Notes: a model not told the origin generated them from the letters alone. A DNA stretch of 64,000 nt from Naumannella cuiyingiana (GCF_013408305.1 NZ_JACBZS010000001.1:2976001-3040000), one strand, 5' to 3'; shown: positions 9,459 to 19,491, counted from the first letter of the stretch. Numbers and translations: made by a program.

Positions 9459-10354
9459 TGACCCCACCCGGAGACGACCCGGCGGATCACCCGCCGCCCG
9501 ACGCGATCCCGGTCCGTGATCACGGCCGGGCCGGTCGCAACCTGCCCGCGGCGATCGGCGTGGGCGTCGGCCTGTTCGTCGCCCTGGTGGTGACGCTCGG
9601 CTGGTTCAACCTGGGCTTCGTGCTGCTGATGGCCGTGGCGCTCGCACTGGGCACCGTCGAGGTGTGGCAGGCGATGCGACGGATCGGCATCCACGCCGCC
9701 ATCGTGCCGATCGTGGTCGGCACGGTCGCGATCATCATCGGCTCCTACCAGGCGAATCTGGAGCACCGGGTCAGTACCAACACCTGGATGCTCGCCATCT
9801 TGGGGCTGACGGTCCTGGCCAGCCTGGTCTGGCGGATGCCGCGCGGCGCCGACGGCTATCTCCGCGATGTCGCGGGCAGCATGTTGATCATCGGTTGGAT
9901 CCCGCTGCTCGGCGCGTTCGCGTCGATGATGCTGGCCGGCAACCAGGGCCCGCTGCGGGTGATCACCTTCCTGGTGGTGATCGTGCTGGCCGACACCGGA
10001 GGGTACGCCGTGGGCGTCGTCTTCGGCAGGCACCCGATGGCGCCCCGGATCAGCCCCAAGAAGTCGTGGGAGGGTTTCGCCGGGTCACTCGTCCTCGGCA
10101 CCGCGGGCGCGGTCGCGATGATGACGCTGTTCCTCGGCCAGCCGTGGTGGGTCGGGGCGATCCTCGGCGTGGCGCTGGTTCTGGCCGGCGCCTGCGGCGA
10201 CCTGGTCGAATCGCTGATCAAGCGTGACATCGGGATCAAGGACATGAGCTCCTTCCTGCCCGGCCACGGTGGCGTGATGGACCGGCTCGACTCGCTGTTG
10301 TTGGCAGCCCCGGTGGCGTGGCTGATCATGCTGATCTTCGTTCCTGGAGGATGA
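9458..10354 (+). CDS. cdsA: Phosphatidate cytidylyltransferase
   Basis: 298-aa membrane enzyme that makes CDP-diacylglycerol from phosphatidate and CTP, the activated precursor of phosphatidylinositol, phosphatidylglycerol and cardiolipin. About seven to eight membrane segments follow a hydrophilic N-terminus of 25-30 residues. The CDS signature is complete at the C-terminus: [20 protein letters not shown] followed by VMDR, and [12 protein letters not shown] precedes it. It overlaps frr by 1 base and is 2 nt from rlmN. Confidence 0.95.
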   Translation: MTPPGDDPADHPPPDAIPVRDHGRAGRNLPAAIGVGVGLFVALVVTLGWFNLGFVLLMAVALALGTVEVWQAMRRIGIHAAIVPIVVGTVAIIIGSYQANLEHRVSTNTWMLAILGLTVLASLVWRMPRGADGYLRDVAGSMLIIGWIPLLGAFASMMLAGNQGPLRVITFLVVIVLADTGGYAVGVVFGRHPMAPRISPKKSWEGFAGSLVLGTAGAVAMMTLFLGQPWWVGAILGVALVLAGACGDLVESLIKRDIGIKDMSSFLPGHGGVMDRLDSLLLAAPVAWLIMLIFVPGG

Positions 10355-10356
10355 CG

Positions 10357-11496
10357 ATGACCGAAGGACGCACCGCGCTGCCGCTGGTGTTCGAGGCACC
10401 CCGCCGTGGCAAGCCGCCACGGCACTGGGCCGATCTCGATCCCGAGGCGAGGATCGAGGCGGTGCAGGCCGCCGGCCTGCCCCGGTTTCGCGCGCAGCAG
10501 CTCTCGCGCCACTACTTCGAGCACCTGAACGACGACCCGCGGTCCTGGACCGACCTGCCGGCGGTACTGCGTACCGAGCTCGCCGAGCAGCTCTTCCCGC
10601 GGCTGCTCGACCCGGTACGCCGGATGCAGACCGACCAGGGCACCACCGTGAAGACGCTGTGGAAGCTGCACGACGGCGCGCTGGTGGAGAGCGTGCTGAT
10701 GCGCTACCCGAACCGGACCACCATGTGCGTCTCGTCGCAGGCCGGCTGCGGGATGGCCTGCCCGTTCTGTGCGACCGGGCAGGGCGGCCTGCAGCGCAAC
10801 ATGTCCACCGCGGAGATCGTCGAGCAGGTCACCGACGGCGCCCGGGCGCTGCGCGCCGGTGAGATTCCCGGCGGGCCCGGCCGGGTCAGCAACATCGTCT
10901 TCATGGGGATGGGGGAGCCGCTGGCCAACTACAAGTCGGTGATCGGCGCGGTGCGGGCCATGACCACGCCCGCGCCGGACGGGCTCGGCATCGGCGCGCG
11001 CGGCATCACCGTCTCCACCGTCGGCCTGGTGCCGGCGATCCACCGGCTGACCGCGGAGGGCCTGCCGCTGACCCTGGCCCTGTCGCTGCACGCCCCGGAC
11101 GACGAGTTGCGCGACGAGCTGGTCCCGGTGAACAACCGCTGGAACGTCGGCGAGGCCGTCGACGCGGCCTGGGAGTACGCCCGGGCGACGAAGCGCCGGG
11201 TATCGGTGGAGTACGCACTGATCAAGGACATCAACGACCAGGCGCACCGCGCCGACCTGCTCGCCGATGTGCTGAAGCGGCGCGGCACCAAGGCCGACGG
11301 GAGCTGGGGTTGGGTGCACGTGAACCTGATTCCGCTGAACCCGACACCCGGCTCGAAGTGGACCGCATCGCGGCCCGAGGACGAGGCCGAGTTCGTCCGG
11401 CGACTGGCGGCTCGGGGCGTACCGGTCACGGTTCGCGACACCCGCGGCCGCGAGATCGACGGCGCGTGCGGGCAGCTCGCCGCGACCGGGTCGTGA
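10357..11496 (+). CDS. rlmN: 23S rRNA (adenine2503-C2)/tRNA A37 methyltransferase
   Basis: 379-aa radical SAM enzyme that methylates C2 of A2503 in 23S rRNA and A37 in some tRNAs. The radical SAM cluster motif CGMACPFC is followed by [29 protein letters not shown] and [18 protein letters not shown] are RlmN/Cfr family features. The resolving cysteine sits near the C-terminus in [10 protein letters not shown] use ATG 10357, 6 nt after GGAGG; ATG 10351 directly abuts that site. Last gene of the pyrH run. Confidence 0.95.
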   Translation: MTEGRTALPLVFEAPRRGKPPRHWADLDPEARIEAVQAAGLPRFRAQQLSRHYFEHLNDDPRSWTDLPAVLRTELAEQLFPRLLDPVRRMQTDQGTTVKTLWKLHDGALVESVLMRYPNRTTMCVSSQAGCGMACPFCATGQGGLQRNMSTAEIVEQVTDGARALRAGEIPGGPGRVSNIVFMGMGEPLANYKSVIGAVRAMTTPAPDGLGIGARGITVSTVGLVPAIHRLTAEGLPLTLALSLHAPDDELRDELVPVNNRWNVGEAVDAAWEYARATKRRVSVEYALIKDINDQAHRADLLADVLKRRGTKADGSWGWVHVNLIPLNPTPGSKWTASRPEDEAEFVRRLAARGVPVTVRDTRGREIDGACGQLAATGS

Positions 11497-11514
11497 AGTC
11501 GCGGGCAGCCTGAC

Positions 11515-12456
11515 GTGGCGGGGGTGCTGTCCGGCTTCGCCACCATCGCGATCATCATCGCGGTCGGTTGGGTGCTGGCGCACACCAAGGTGTTGGACGC
11601 CCGGGCGCAGGTGGTGCTGGCTCGGCTGACCTTCCATGCCGGTACGCCGGCGCTGATGATCACCATGATCGGTTCCTCCGATGTGCACCGCCTGTTCTCG
11701 GCGAATCTGATCGCCTCGGTCACCGGAGTGGTGGTCACCGCCGTGCTCTCCGTGCTCGCTTCCCGGCTGGCCTTCCGCCGCGACGCCCGCGACACGGTGA
11801 TCGGTGCGTTCTGTTCCTCGTATGTGAATGCCGGCAACCTCGGCATCCCGATCGCCGCCTATGCGATCGGCGATGCGGCGGTGCTGGCGCCGATGCTGCT
11901 GGTCCAGATCCTGGTCCTGCAACCGGGCGGGCTGGCCATCCTGGACGCGCTGGACGGGCAGCAGTCGGGCCGGTTCGGCGCCGGCATGATGATCCGCTCG
12001 GCGCTGCTGCGGCCGATCCGCAACCCGATCACCATCGGTGCCGCGATCGGCGTGCTGCTCGCCGTCACCGGCTGGCAGCCGCCGGCGGTGATCATGGATC
12101 CGATCGGGCTGATCGGAGGCCTGGCCATCCCATGCATGCTGATCGGCTACGGCGTGTCCCTGCGCACCGGCCCGGTGCCCGGCCGCGGCGAACGGCCGGC
12201 CCAGCTCGCGGTGATCACGGCACTGAAACTCGTGGTGCAGCCGCTCGTGGCGGGGCTGGTCGCCGCATTGGCCCTGGGCCTGACCGGCCCGGCGCTGCTG
12301 GCCGTGGTGATCATCGCCGCTCTGCCCACCGCGCAGAACGTCTTCGTGTTCGCGGTCCGCTACGACGCCGGGGTGGTGCTGGCGCGGGACTCGGTCTTCC
12401 TGACCACCGTGCTGTCAGTGCCTGTCATCTTGCTGATCACCGCGCTGCTCGCCTGA
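11515..12456 (+). CDS. AEC-family transporter (auxin efflux carrier-like permease)
   Basis: 313-aa protein with about ten membrane segments in the two-half layout of the AEC/bile acid-arsenite superfamily. Conserved points include NAGNLGIPIAAYAIGD (around residues 105-120) and LPTAQNVFVFAVRYDAGV (around 265-282). Members export or import organic acids such as malonate or auxin-like compounds; the substrate here is unknown. GTG 11515 lies 18 nt after rlmN, so it may be read from the same transcript. Confidence 0.82.
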   Translation: MAGVLSGFATIAIIIAVGWVLAHTKVLDARAQVVLARLTFHAGTPALMITMIGSSDVHRLFSANLIASVTGVVVTAVLSVLASRLAFRRDARDTVIGAFCSSYVNAGNLGIPIAAYAIGDAAVLAPMLLVQILVLQPGGLAILDALDGQQSGRFGAGMMIRSALLRPIRNPITIGAAIGVLLAVTGWQPPAVIMDPIGLIGGLAIPCMLIGYGVSLRTGPVPGRGERPAQLAVITALKLVVQPLVAGLVAALALGLTGPALLAVVIIAALPTAQNVFVFAVRYDAGVVLARDSVFLTTVLSVPVILLITALLA

Positions 12457-12508
12457 TCCGGGACGGGCCTGCCCGGGCGGGCACCGAGATCTCCGCGCGA
12501 TCCGGCGA

Positions 12509-13606
12509 TCAGCCGAGCAGTGCCCGGCCGGCGGCCGCGGCGTCGGGGGCCAGATGCAGGTACGCGCCCATCGGCCGGTCGCGGCCGAGCGCGGTGAGCA
12601 ACTGCCAGGCTGGCAGTCGCTCGGTCCAGTGCTCGACACCGATCAGCACCATCGGCGCGATCAGCTCCGGATCCGGGGCGTAGTAGTTCTCCGTGGTCGC
12701 GGCGAAGATCTCCTGCACGGTTCCGGCGGCGCCCGGCAGACACGCGATGCCGCCGCGGCTGCGGGTGAGCAGCGTGTCCTCGCGCAGGGCATTGGAGAAA
12801 TACTTCGCGATCATGGTCGCGAAGACGTTCGGCGGCTCGTGGCCGTAGAACCAGGTCGGGATGCCGACGCTGGCACCCGCATCGGGCCCGCCGAACCGGT
12901 CCAGCACCGCGAAGGCCGCACCCGCCCAGTCCTCGATGCTTGGCCGGAAGTCCGGCACCTGCGCCAGCATCGCGCACGCCTGCGTCAGCGCGTCGTCCTC
13001 GCGCGGCGCCAGCAGCGCGCCGAGGTTGGCCGCCTCCATCGCGCCGGGGCCGCCGCCGGTCAGCACCAGCCGCCCGGCGCGGGTCAGCTCCCGGCCGAGC
13101 TCGGCCGCCTCCCGGTACGCCGGCTCGTCGCGCCGGATCGCGTGCCCGCCCATGATCCCGATCAGGTCCCGGGCGGGGTAGGGGCGCAGCGCATCGGCCA
13201 GCGCGTCGCCGATCGAGTGATCATGCAGGGCCATCGCCAGCGTGTCGTCGATGCCCGGCTCCGGCACGTGTCCCTGCCGCCAGGCATAGCTGCGCGCGTC
13301 GAGCGAGTCGGCATAGGCGGCGGTGTCGTAGAGCTCGCGGGCGGCGTACAGCGCATTGCGGTAAGGATCGAAGGGTACGCCCGGCAGCGCCGGGAAGATC
13401 AGCCCGCCGCGGGCGCGCAGGTCGTCATCGGCGCCGGGATCGAACCGGCAGCCCAGGAAGACCGCGCCGGCCACCTCCACCCCCGCCAGCGTGGCGCGCC
13501 CGGTCAGGTCCAGGCCTTGCAGATAACACCCGGCCAGACTGGCGATGCGCGCCAGATGATCATCGAGCTGGGCGAGGGATTCGATCTCGAGGGTACGCCG
13601 GGTCAT
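12509..13606 (-). CDS. LOG-family (Rossmann-fold nucleotide-binding) protein
   Basis: 365-aa cytosolic protein. The C-terminal two thirds carry the LOG/lysine-decarboxylase-like pattern: GIMGGHAIRRDEPAYREAAE, LVLTGGGPGAMEAANLGALL and a PGGxGTxxE-like CLPGAAGTVQEIF. Classical LOG enzymes release cytokinin bases from nucleoside monophosphates; this long actinobacterial type has an added N-terminal region (residues 1-130) rich in Leu and Arg. The second motif reads PGAAGT rather than PGGYGT, so the same hydrolase activity is uncertain. Convergent with the AEC gene. Confidence 0.75.
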   Translation of the reverse strand: MTRRTLEIESLAQLDDHLARIASLAGCYLQGLDLTGRATLAGVEVAGAVFLGCRFDPGADDDLRARGGLIFPALPGVPFDPYRNALYAARELYDTAAYADSLDARSYAWRQGHVPEPGIDDTLAMALHDHSIGDALADALRPYPARDLIGIMGGHAIRRDEPAYREAAELGRELTRAGRLVLTGGGPGAMEAANLGALLAPREDDALTQACAMLAQVPDFRPSIEDWAGAAFAVLDRFGGPDAGASVGIPTWFYGHEPPNVFATMIAKYFSNALREDTLLTRSRGGIACLPGAAGTVQEIFAATTENYYAPDPELIAPMVLIGVEHWTERLPAWQLLTALGRDRPMGAYLHLAPDAAAAGRALLG

Positions 13607-13739
13607 GGCGCGATTGTGCCAGCGCCCATCTCGTCGTCAGGTATCGCCGCCCGGGCGCGGTCCTGGGCGGCGACAGCTCACGACGAGAGTCGGGCGGGAA
13701 CGTGGATCGGCCGGGCGGATTCGGGCCGGGACACGCGAC

Positions 13740-13783
13740 GGGGCCGGTCGGACGGACGCACTCGCGCCTGCCCGACCGGCCCC
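13740..13783 (-). terminator. Inverted repeat downstream of the subtilase gene
   Basis: Perfect 12-bp arms, GGGGCCGGTCGG (13740-13751) and CCGACCGGCCCC (13772-13783), with a 20-nt loop, 27 nt beyond the S8 gene's stop. Probably the transcription terminator of that gene. Confidence 0.65.
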
Positions 13784-13809
13784 GGTCGTCGATCAGTCCG
13801 GCTTCCCGG

Positions 13810-15315
13810 TCAGCCGCCGACTGCCTTCAGGGCGTCGACATTGCCGTCGCCGTAGAAGGAGTTGAACGCCGCGGTGCCCACGCAACGCTCGTCGTCGCAC
13901 GGCAGGTCAGTGGCCTGCTCGCGAAGCAGCTTCACCAACTCGGCGGGCTTGGCATCCGGATGGGTGGACTTCAGCAGCGCCAGCACGCCCGAGACGTGCG
14001 GGGTGGCCATCGAGGTGCCGCTGAGCCGGGCGTACCGGCCGCCCGGGTAGGTGGACACGATGCCCTGGCCCGGCGCGGTGACCTCGATCTTGTTCTCGCC
14101 GTAGTTGGAGAAGTAGGCCTTGGTGATGTCGGAGTTCAGCGCCGACACGGTGACCACATTCTCCAGCTCGGCCGGGATGTCCAGGCAGTTGTTGTTGATC
14201 ACCCGATCGACCTCCTGGCCCTCGACATCGTTCGGGCTGACCGGATCGGTGGTCTTGTTGGCCAGGTCGTAGTCCTCGTTGCCGGCGGCCGCCGCGCTCA
14301 CCACGCCCTTGCTGTTGGCGTACTCGAAGGCGCGGCGCACCGCCTCGCGCCCGGGCACCTGGTTGGCCTGATCACCGCACCAGAAGTTCCACGGATCGGT
14401 GTAGTAGCTGTTGTTGGTCACATCGAAGCCGTTGTCGGCGGCCCAGATCATGCCGCAGACGACGTACTCGGGGTAGAACAGGCTGTCGTCATTGGACACC
14501 TTGATCGACGCGATCGACACGTCGGGCGCGATGCCGACCACGCCGACCCCGTTGCGCGCGGCGGCGATGGTGCCGGCCACGTGGGTGCCGTGACCGTTGG
14601 TGGTCGGCTCCCAGCCGGTACGCCGCGGCTGGCCCGCGTTGTTGCAGGAGACCGACTTGTCGGCGCGGAAGTTCGGCGCCAGGTCGGGGTGCGTGCCCTC
14701 GACGCCGGTGTCGACGATCCCGACCAGCACGTCGGGGTCACCGCCGGTGATCTCCTGCGCCTGATCGGCCTTGATCGCCTTGTTGCCCCACTGGTCGCCC
14801 TCGAGCGGGTCCGGCGCCAGCGCGGCCTCGGAGACGCCGCGGCCGGCCTCGTAGCCGCCGAGCCGAAGCTGGTCCTGCGCGGTGTCGGAGCGCTTGGAGC
14901 GGCCGGGCGGCTGGGCCTTGTTGCCCTTCGGCGTACCCTCCGCGACCTCGGCGGTGCGGGTCTGGCCCGCCGACTCGACCGGGGTGCCGCGCCCGCCGAT
15001 CCGGTCCAGATCGGCCAGGAACGCGGCCTTCGTGGAATGGGCGATGATCACGCCGATCTGCGGCCAGGACTGGACCACCGTGCCGCCGGCCGACTCGACC
15101 AGCCGCTCGGCCCGCTTGATCTGGCCGAAATTGGCCCGCTTCAGGTTCACCGCGTAGCTCATCAGCACGCCGTCGGCCGGCGAGCGGTCGACCGGGGTCG
15201 ACGGCGGTTCGTCGGCGCTCGGGGCGGCGGTCGCCGTGCCCGCGGACAGCGCGAGGGCCGCGGCGCCGGCGGCGATGGCGGCCGCGATCCGGCGGCCGAT
15301 TGCTGGACTGCTCAT
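13810..15315 (-). CDS. Secreted S8-family serine protease (subtilase)
   Basis: 501-aa extracellular protease. An N-terminal Sec signal peptide ends near residue 31 (LALSAGTATAAP). A propeptide with an inhibitor-I9-like pattern (about 50-115) precedes the peptidase domain. The catalytic triad is complete: Asp in VGIVDTGVEGTHPDL, His in GHGTHVAGTIAAARNG, Ser in LSGTSMATPHVSG, and the oxyanion-hole Asn in AAAGNEDYD. AAGGAGG (15323-15329) lies 7 nt before ATG 15315. It has its own hairpin terminator and lies downstream of amt but is separated from it by another terminator. Confidence 0.93.
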   Translation of the reverse strand: MSSPAIGRRIAAAIAAGAAALALSAGTATAAPSADEPPSTPVDRSPADGVLMSYAVNLKRANFGQIKRAERLVESAGGTVVQSWPQIGVIIAHSTKAAFLADLDRIGGRGTPVESAGQTRTAEVAEGTPKGNKAQPPGRSKRSDTAQDQLRLGGYEAGRGVSEAALAPDPLEGDQWGNKAIKADQAQEITGGDPDVLVGIVDTGVEGTHPDLAPNFRADKSVSCNNAGQPRRTGWEPTTNGHGTHVAGTIAAARNGVGVVGIAPDVSIASIKVSNDDSLFYPEYVVCGMIWAADNGFDVTNNSYYTDPWNFWCGDQANQVPGREAVRRAFEYANSKGVVSAAAAGNEDYDLANKTTDPVSPNDVEGQEVDRVINNNCLDIPAELENVVTVSALNSDITKAYFSNYGENKIEVTAPGQGIVSTYPGGRYARLSGTSMATPHVSGVLALLKSTHPDAKPAELVKLLREQATDLPCDDERCVGTAAFNSFYGDGNVDALKAVGG

Positions 15316-15419
15316 CAGGGAGCCTCCTTGTGGGGGACGTTGGCCAGAAATCTAGCCCGCGAGTGCGACTGTCTGCAGGCGGTCGCGCAGATTCCTCCGG
15401 CGCCTGCCTCCGGACATGA

Positions 15420-15451
15420 CTCGGCCCGGCCGCGCGGGCGGCCGGGCCGAG
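15420..15451 (-). terminator. Terminator hairpin after amt
   Basis: Perfect 14-bp stem (15420-15433 with 15438-15451; CTCGGCCCGGCCGC) with a 4-nt GCGG loop, 19 nt beyond the amt stop on the minus strand. No U-tract. Confidence 0.75.
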
Positions 15452-15470
15452 GTCTCGGAGGGAGGACCGT

Positions 15471-16769
15471 TCAGATCCGTTCGGCGGCCTTCGCCTCCGA
15501 GATGCGCTCGTCGATCTTCTCCTCGATGAACTCGTAGGCGAGTTCGTCGTGCAGCGAGAGATCGACGCCGCGGTCCTCGTCCTCGGCCGAGACGCGGAAG
15601 CCGATCGTCTTCGCGATCGCCGAGCCGATGATGAAGGTCAGCACGCCGGTGAACACCATCGACACCAGCGCGGCCACCACCTGGATCACCAACTGCGCCG
15701 CGCCGCCGCCGTAGAACAGCCCCAGCGGGGCGTCGGCGAACGTCGGCGCCGCCATGAAGCCCAGGTAGACGGTGCCGATCAGGCCCGCCACCAGGTGGAC
15801 GCCCACGACGTCCAGGGAGTCGTCGTAGCCGAGCCGGTACTTCAGCCCGATCGCGAGACAGGCCGCCGCACCGGCGATCACGCCGAGCAGCATCGCGGCC
15901 CAGGGCTCCAGATTGGCGCACGCCGGGGTGATGGCGACCAGGCCCGCCACCAGGCCGGAGGCGGCGCCGATCGAGGTGACCTTGCCGTCCCGCAGCTTCT
16001 CCACCACGAGCCAGGCCAACATCGCCGCCGCCGGGGCCGCCAGCGTGTTGATCCAGATCAGGCCGGCCTGGGCCGCATCCGCGGCCAGGCCGCCGTTGAA
16101 GCCGAACCAGCCGAACCACAGCAGGGCCGCGCCGAGCATCACCAGCGGGATGTTGTGCGGCCGGTGCAGCGGCTCGGCCCGGAAGCCGTAGCGACGGCCG
16201 ATGATCAGCGCGAGCACCAGCGCGGCGACGCCGGCGTTGATGTGCACCACGGTGCCGCCGGCGAAGTCGATCGCCGAGCCGCCGAGCGCATTGGCGATCG
16301 CCCCGTCGAGCATCAGGCCGCCGGACCCCCAGACCATGAACGCCAGCGGGGCATAGACCAGGGTGACCCAGACCGGGACGAAGACCACCCACGCGCCGAA
16401 CCGGGTCCGGTCGGCGATCGCGCCCGAGATCAGCGCGACGGTGATGATCGCGAAGGTGCCGCCGTAGGCCGCTCCGACCAGATCGACGCTGCCGATCAGG
16501 TTCTGCATCCCGAACGAGTAGGGCGGCTCGAACGGGTTGCCGAACAGGCCCGCCACGCTGGCGCCGCCACCGCCCAGGGCGTACCCCCACAGCACCCAGA
16601 CCACGCCCACGATGCCCATCGAGATGAAGCTCATCATGATCATGTTCAGGGCCGACTTGGCGCGGGTCATCCCGCCGTAGAAGAACGCCACGCCCGGCGT
16701 CATCAGCAGTACCAGACAGGCGGCTACCAGCATCCAGACCAGATCCGGAGTCAACGCTGTGTCCTCCAT
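15471..16769 (-). CDS. amt: Ammonium transporter
   Basis: 432-aa Amt/Rh channel that takes up ammonium. About eleven membrane helices; signatures include MTPGVAFFYGGMTRAKSALN (Phe gate region), GGTVVHINAGVAALVLALI with the first pore His, and DVVGVHLVAGLIGTVYLG with the second pore His. The cytosolic tail (ERISEAKAAERI) is short. No glnB or glnD follows, unlike the common amt-glnB-glnD operon. Candidate nitrogen-regulator sites lie about 70-100 bp upstream of the start (16836-16872). Confidence 0.95.
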   Translation of the reverse strand: MEDTALTPDLVWMLVAACLVLLMTPGVAFFYGGMTRAKSALNMIMMSFISMGIVGVVWVLWGYALGGGGASVAGLFGNPFEPPYSFGMQNLIGSVDLVGAAYGGTFAIITVALISGAIADRTRFGAWVVFVPVWVTLVYAPLAFMVWGSGGLMLDGAIANALGGSAIDFAGGTVVHINAGVAALVLALIIGRRYGFRAEPLHRPHNIPLVMLGAALLWFGWFGFNGGLAADAAQAGLIWINTLAAPAAAMLAWLVVEKLRDGKVTSIGAASGLVAGLVAITPACANLEPWAAMLLGVIAGAAACLAIGLKYRLGYDDSLDVVGVHLVAGLIGTVYLGFMAAPTFADAPLGLFYGGGAAQLVIQVVAALVSMVFTGVLTFIIGSAIAKTIGFRVSAEDEDRGVDLSLHDELAYEFIEEKIDERISEAKAAERI

Positions 16770-16835
16770 CGGGATCCTCCTCCATCAGAGATCTCGTGCC
16801 CGCGGTGGGCTTCGGTGGCAGTCTGCGCGGCGGAT

Positions 16836-16872
16836 GTTTCACCGGCGTCGCCCCGTGTTACGGCGGGGTAAA
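16836..16872 (-). promoter_or_regulatory. Possible GlnR-type site upstream of amt
   Basis: Read on the minus strand, TTTAC (complement of 16868-16872) and GTAAC (complement of 16857-16861) are separated by 6 nt, and GAAAC (complement of 16836-16840) follows after 16 nt, about one base off the 11-bp phasing expected for GlnR boxes. Spacing and context fit nitrogen control of amt, but the match is imperfect. Confidence 0.3.
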
Positions 16873-16929
16873 AGATCGGCGCGGGCCGCCGAACCTGCGG
16901 CGCGCGCCCCGGATTGCCACAATGGGCCG

Positions 16930-18192
16930 GTGCGCGATGTGGTGATCCTGGGCTCGACCGGCTCCATCGGTACCCAGGCCCTGTACGTCCTGGGCGAGCG
17001 GCGCGACGCCTACCGGGTACGCGGGCTGGCCGCCGGCGGTGGCCAGCCGGGGCTGCTGGCCCGCCAGGTGCTGGATGCCCGCCCCGAGGTGGTCGCGGTG
17101 GCCCGCGCGAGCGCCGTGCAGGACCTGCAGCTCGCCCTCTATGCCGAGGCACAGCGGCGCGGCTGGTCAGCCGGCGAGACCACGCTGCCGCGGATCGTCG
17201 CCGGCCCGGATGCCGCGGCGCAGCTCGCCGGCGACGGCGCCGACCTCGTGCTGAACGCCGTCACCGGGGCGGCGGGCCTGACGGCCACGCTGGCCGCGCT
17301 GGCCGGCGGCTCCACTCTCGCCCTGGCCAACAAGGAATCGCTGGTGATCGGCGGCCGCCTGGTCACCGACGCCGCCGCGCCGGACCAACTGGTGCCCGTC
17401 GACTCCGAACACTCCGCGCTCGCCCAGGCCCTGCGCGCCGGGCGCGGCGCCGAGGTGGACCGGCTGCTGGTCACCGCCTCCGGCGGCCCGTTCCGCGGAC
17501 GCAGCCGCGCCGAGATGGCCGCGGCCACCCCCGAGCAGGCGATGGCCCACCCGACCTGGCGGATGGGCCGGGTGATCACCATCAACTCGGCCACCCTGGT
17601 GAACAAGGCGCTGGAGGTGCTCGAGGCGTACCTGCTCTACGGCGTGCCGCTGGATCGGATCGACGTCGTCGTGCACCCGCAGTCGATCGTGCACTCGATG
17701 GTCCAGTTCGTCGACGGTTCGACCATCGCCCAGTGCTCGCCGCCGGACATGCGGCTGCCGATCGCGCTGGCGCTGAGCTGGCCCGATCGGATGCCGGGCG
17801 CCAGCGCGCCGCTGGACTGGACGCGCGCGACGCAATGGACGTTCGAGCCGCTCGACGACGAGGCGTTCCCGGCGGTACGCCTGATCCGCCGCTGCGGCGC
17901 CGCCGGTGGCACGGCGCCCGCGGTCTACAACGCCGCCAACGAGGTCGCGGTGGACGCCTTCACCGAGGGCCGGATCGGCTTCCTCGACATCGTCGATCTG
18001 ATCGAGCGGGTCGTGGTCGAACACCTGGCGCCGGAGCCAGCGATTTCGCCCGGCGACGTAGGATCGCGATTGGTCCACGACGCCGACCTCGACCTCGCGG
18101 CGGTGCTCGCGGCGGACAACTGGGCGCGGCGACGGGCGAGTGAACTGATCGGGGCCCGGGAGGCCGAACAGCAGGGAGCAGGAAGCAGTTGA
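16930..18192 (+). CDS. dxr: 1-deoxy-D-xylulose-5-phosphate reductoisomerase
   Basis: 420-aa NADPH-dependent enzyme converting DXP to MEP, the first committed step of the MEP isoprenoid pathway. N-terminal Rossmann motif ILGSTGSIGTQAL, LALANKESLVIGG, the VDSEHSALAQAL substrate segment, ASGGPFRGRSRAEMA and the INSATLVNKALEVLEAYLLY signature are all present. The C-terminus has about 20 residues beyond the usual helical domain. GTG 16930 starts the conserved VRDVVILGSTGS. Its TGA overlaps the ATG of the site-2 protease gene. Confidence 0.95.
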   Translation: MRDVVILGSTGSIGTQALYVLGERRDAYRVRGLAAGGGQPGLLARQVLDARPEVVAVARASAVQDLQLALYAEAQRRGWSAGETTLPRIVAGPDAAAQLAGDGADLVLNAVTGAAGLTATLAALAGGSTLALANKESLVIGGRLVTDAAAPDQLVPVDSEHSALAQALRAGRGAEVDRLLVTASGGPFRGRSRAEMAAATPEQAMAHPTWRMGRVITINSATLVNKALEVLEAYLLYGVPLDRIDVVVHPQSIVHSMVQFVDGSTIAQCSPPDMRLPIALALSWPDRMPGASAPLDWTRATQWTFEPLDDEAFPAVRLIRRCGAAGGTAPAVYNAANEVAVDAFTEGRIGFLDIVDLIERVVVEHLAPEPAISPGDVGSRLVHDADLDLAAVLAADNWARRRASELIGAREAEQQGAGSS

Positions 18193-19487
18193 TGGAGACC
18201 GTCATCTATCTGGGCGCGGCGGTGCTGTTCTTCGCGCTCATCATGGCCTCGATCGCGCTGCACGAGATCGGCCACCTGGTTCCTGCCAAGCTGTTCGGCG
18301 TCAAGACCACCCAGTATTTCGTCGGCTTCGGCAAGACCCTGTGGTCGAAGAAGGTCGGCGAGACCGAGTACGGCATCAAGGCGATCCCGCTCGGCGGCTA
18401 TGTCCGGATGATCGGCATGTATCCCCGCCACGCCGACGGGTCGCTGCGGGCCTCCAGCTCCGGGCTGTTCCAGAACCTCGCCGATTCCGCCCGCGAGATC
18501 GAGCACGAGGAGATCAAGCCCGCCGACGACGGCCGGTTGTTCTACCAGAAGAAGCCGTGGCAGAAGCTGATCATCATGTTCGCCGGCCCGGCGATGAACC
18601 TGATCCTCGCGTTCGCACTGCTGCAGACGCTGTTCGGGCTGTACGGGATCAACCAGCCGACGCTTGTCGTGCAGAGCGTGCAGGAGTGTGTGATTCCCGC
18701 CGATCGGCGAGACCAGTCGTGTCGTCCGGGCGACCCGCCGACCCCGGCCGCCGCGGCCGGGATGGCCGACGGCGACCGGATCGTCGCCTTCAACGGCGTC
18801 GAGCTGAAGGACTGGGACCAGCTCTCGGCGATGATCCGCGGCAATCTTGCCGGACCCGCCACGATCACCGTCGAGCGGGGCGGCGGGCTGGTGGAGTTGC
18901 CGCAGGTGAACACGGTGGTGACCGGCGTACCCGCCCAGTACGACCCGGCCCGTCGGGTGCCCGCGGGCTTCCTCGGCGTGCAGCCGCAGATGGTACGCGC
19001 GGCCGGAACGCCCGTCGTGGTGCTGGAGACCATGGGTGACATGACGGTGCGCTCGGCGGTCGGGGTCGTCACCTTGCCGGTCCGCGTCTTCAACACCGCC
19101 GCCGACCTGGTCACCGGGCGCGAGCGCGACCCGAACGGCCCGGTCAGCGTGGTCGGCGCCAGCCGCTTCGCCGGCGAGGTGGCCACCACCGACCGGCTGA
19201 CCGACAACGACCGGTTCGCCATGGTGTTGATGCTGCTGGGTTCGGTGAACCTGTTCGTGGCGATCCTGAACCTGGTGCCGCTGATGCCGTTCGACGGGGG
19301 CCACATCGCCGGCGCCCTGTGGGAATGGGTACGCCGCGGCCTGGCGAAGGCGTTCCGCCGGCCCGATCCCGGCTATGTCGATGTCGCCAAGACCCTGCCC
19401 GTCGCCTATGTTGTAGGTGGGTTCCTGGTGGTGTGCGGGGCGGTCCTGATCGTCGCCGACGTCATCGCGCCGATCACGTTGTTCTGA
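18192..19487 (+). CDS. Site-2 (RIP/RseP-type) M50 membrane metalloprotease
   Basis: 431-aa intramembrane protease that cleaves membrane-spanning anti-sigma factors or signal peptides; orthologous in position to mycobacterial Rip1. The zinc motif HEIGH is in the first helix (ASIALHEIGHLVPAKLFGV), followed by YFVGFGKTLWSKKVGETEYG and IPLGGYVRMIGMYP. A PDZ domain occupies about 180-260 (AAAAGMADGDRIVAFNGVE), and the second metal motif is PLMPFDGGHIAGALWEW. ATG 18192 overlaps the dxr stop. Order dxr-rip-ispG is conserved in actinobacteria. Confidence 0.93.
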   Translation: METVIYLGAAVLFFALIMASIALHEIGHLVPAKLFGVKTTQYFVGFGKTLWSKKVGETEYGIKAIPLGGYVRMIGMYPRHADGSLRASSSGLFQNLADSAREIEHEEIKPADDGRLFYQKKPWQKLIIMFAGPAMNLILAFALLQTLFGLYGINQPTLVVQSVQECVIPADRRDQSCRPGDPPTPAAAAGMADGDRIVAFNGVELKDWDQLSAMIRGNLAGPATITVERGGGLVELPQVNTVVTGVPAQYDPARRVPAGFLGVQPQMVRAAGTPVVVLETMGDMTVRSAVGVVTLPVRVFNTAADLVTGRERDPNGPVSVVGASRFAGEVATTDRLTDNDRFAMVLMLLGSVNLFVAILNLVPLMPFDGGHIAGALWEWVRRGLAKAFRRPDPGYVDVAKTLPVAYVVGGFLVVCGAVLIVADVIAPITLF

Positions 19488-19491
19488 CGAC

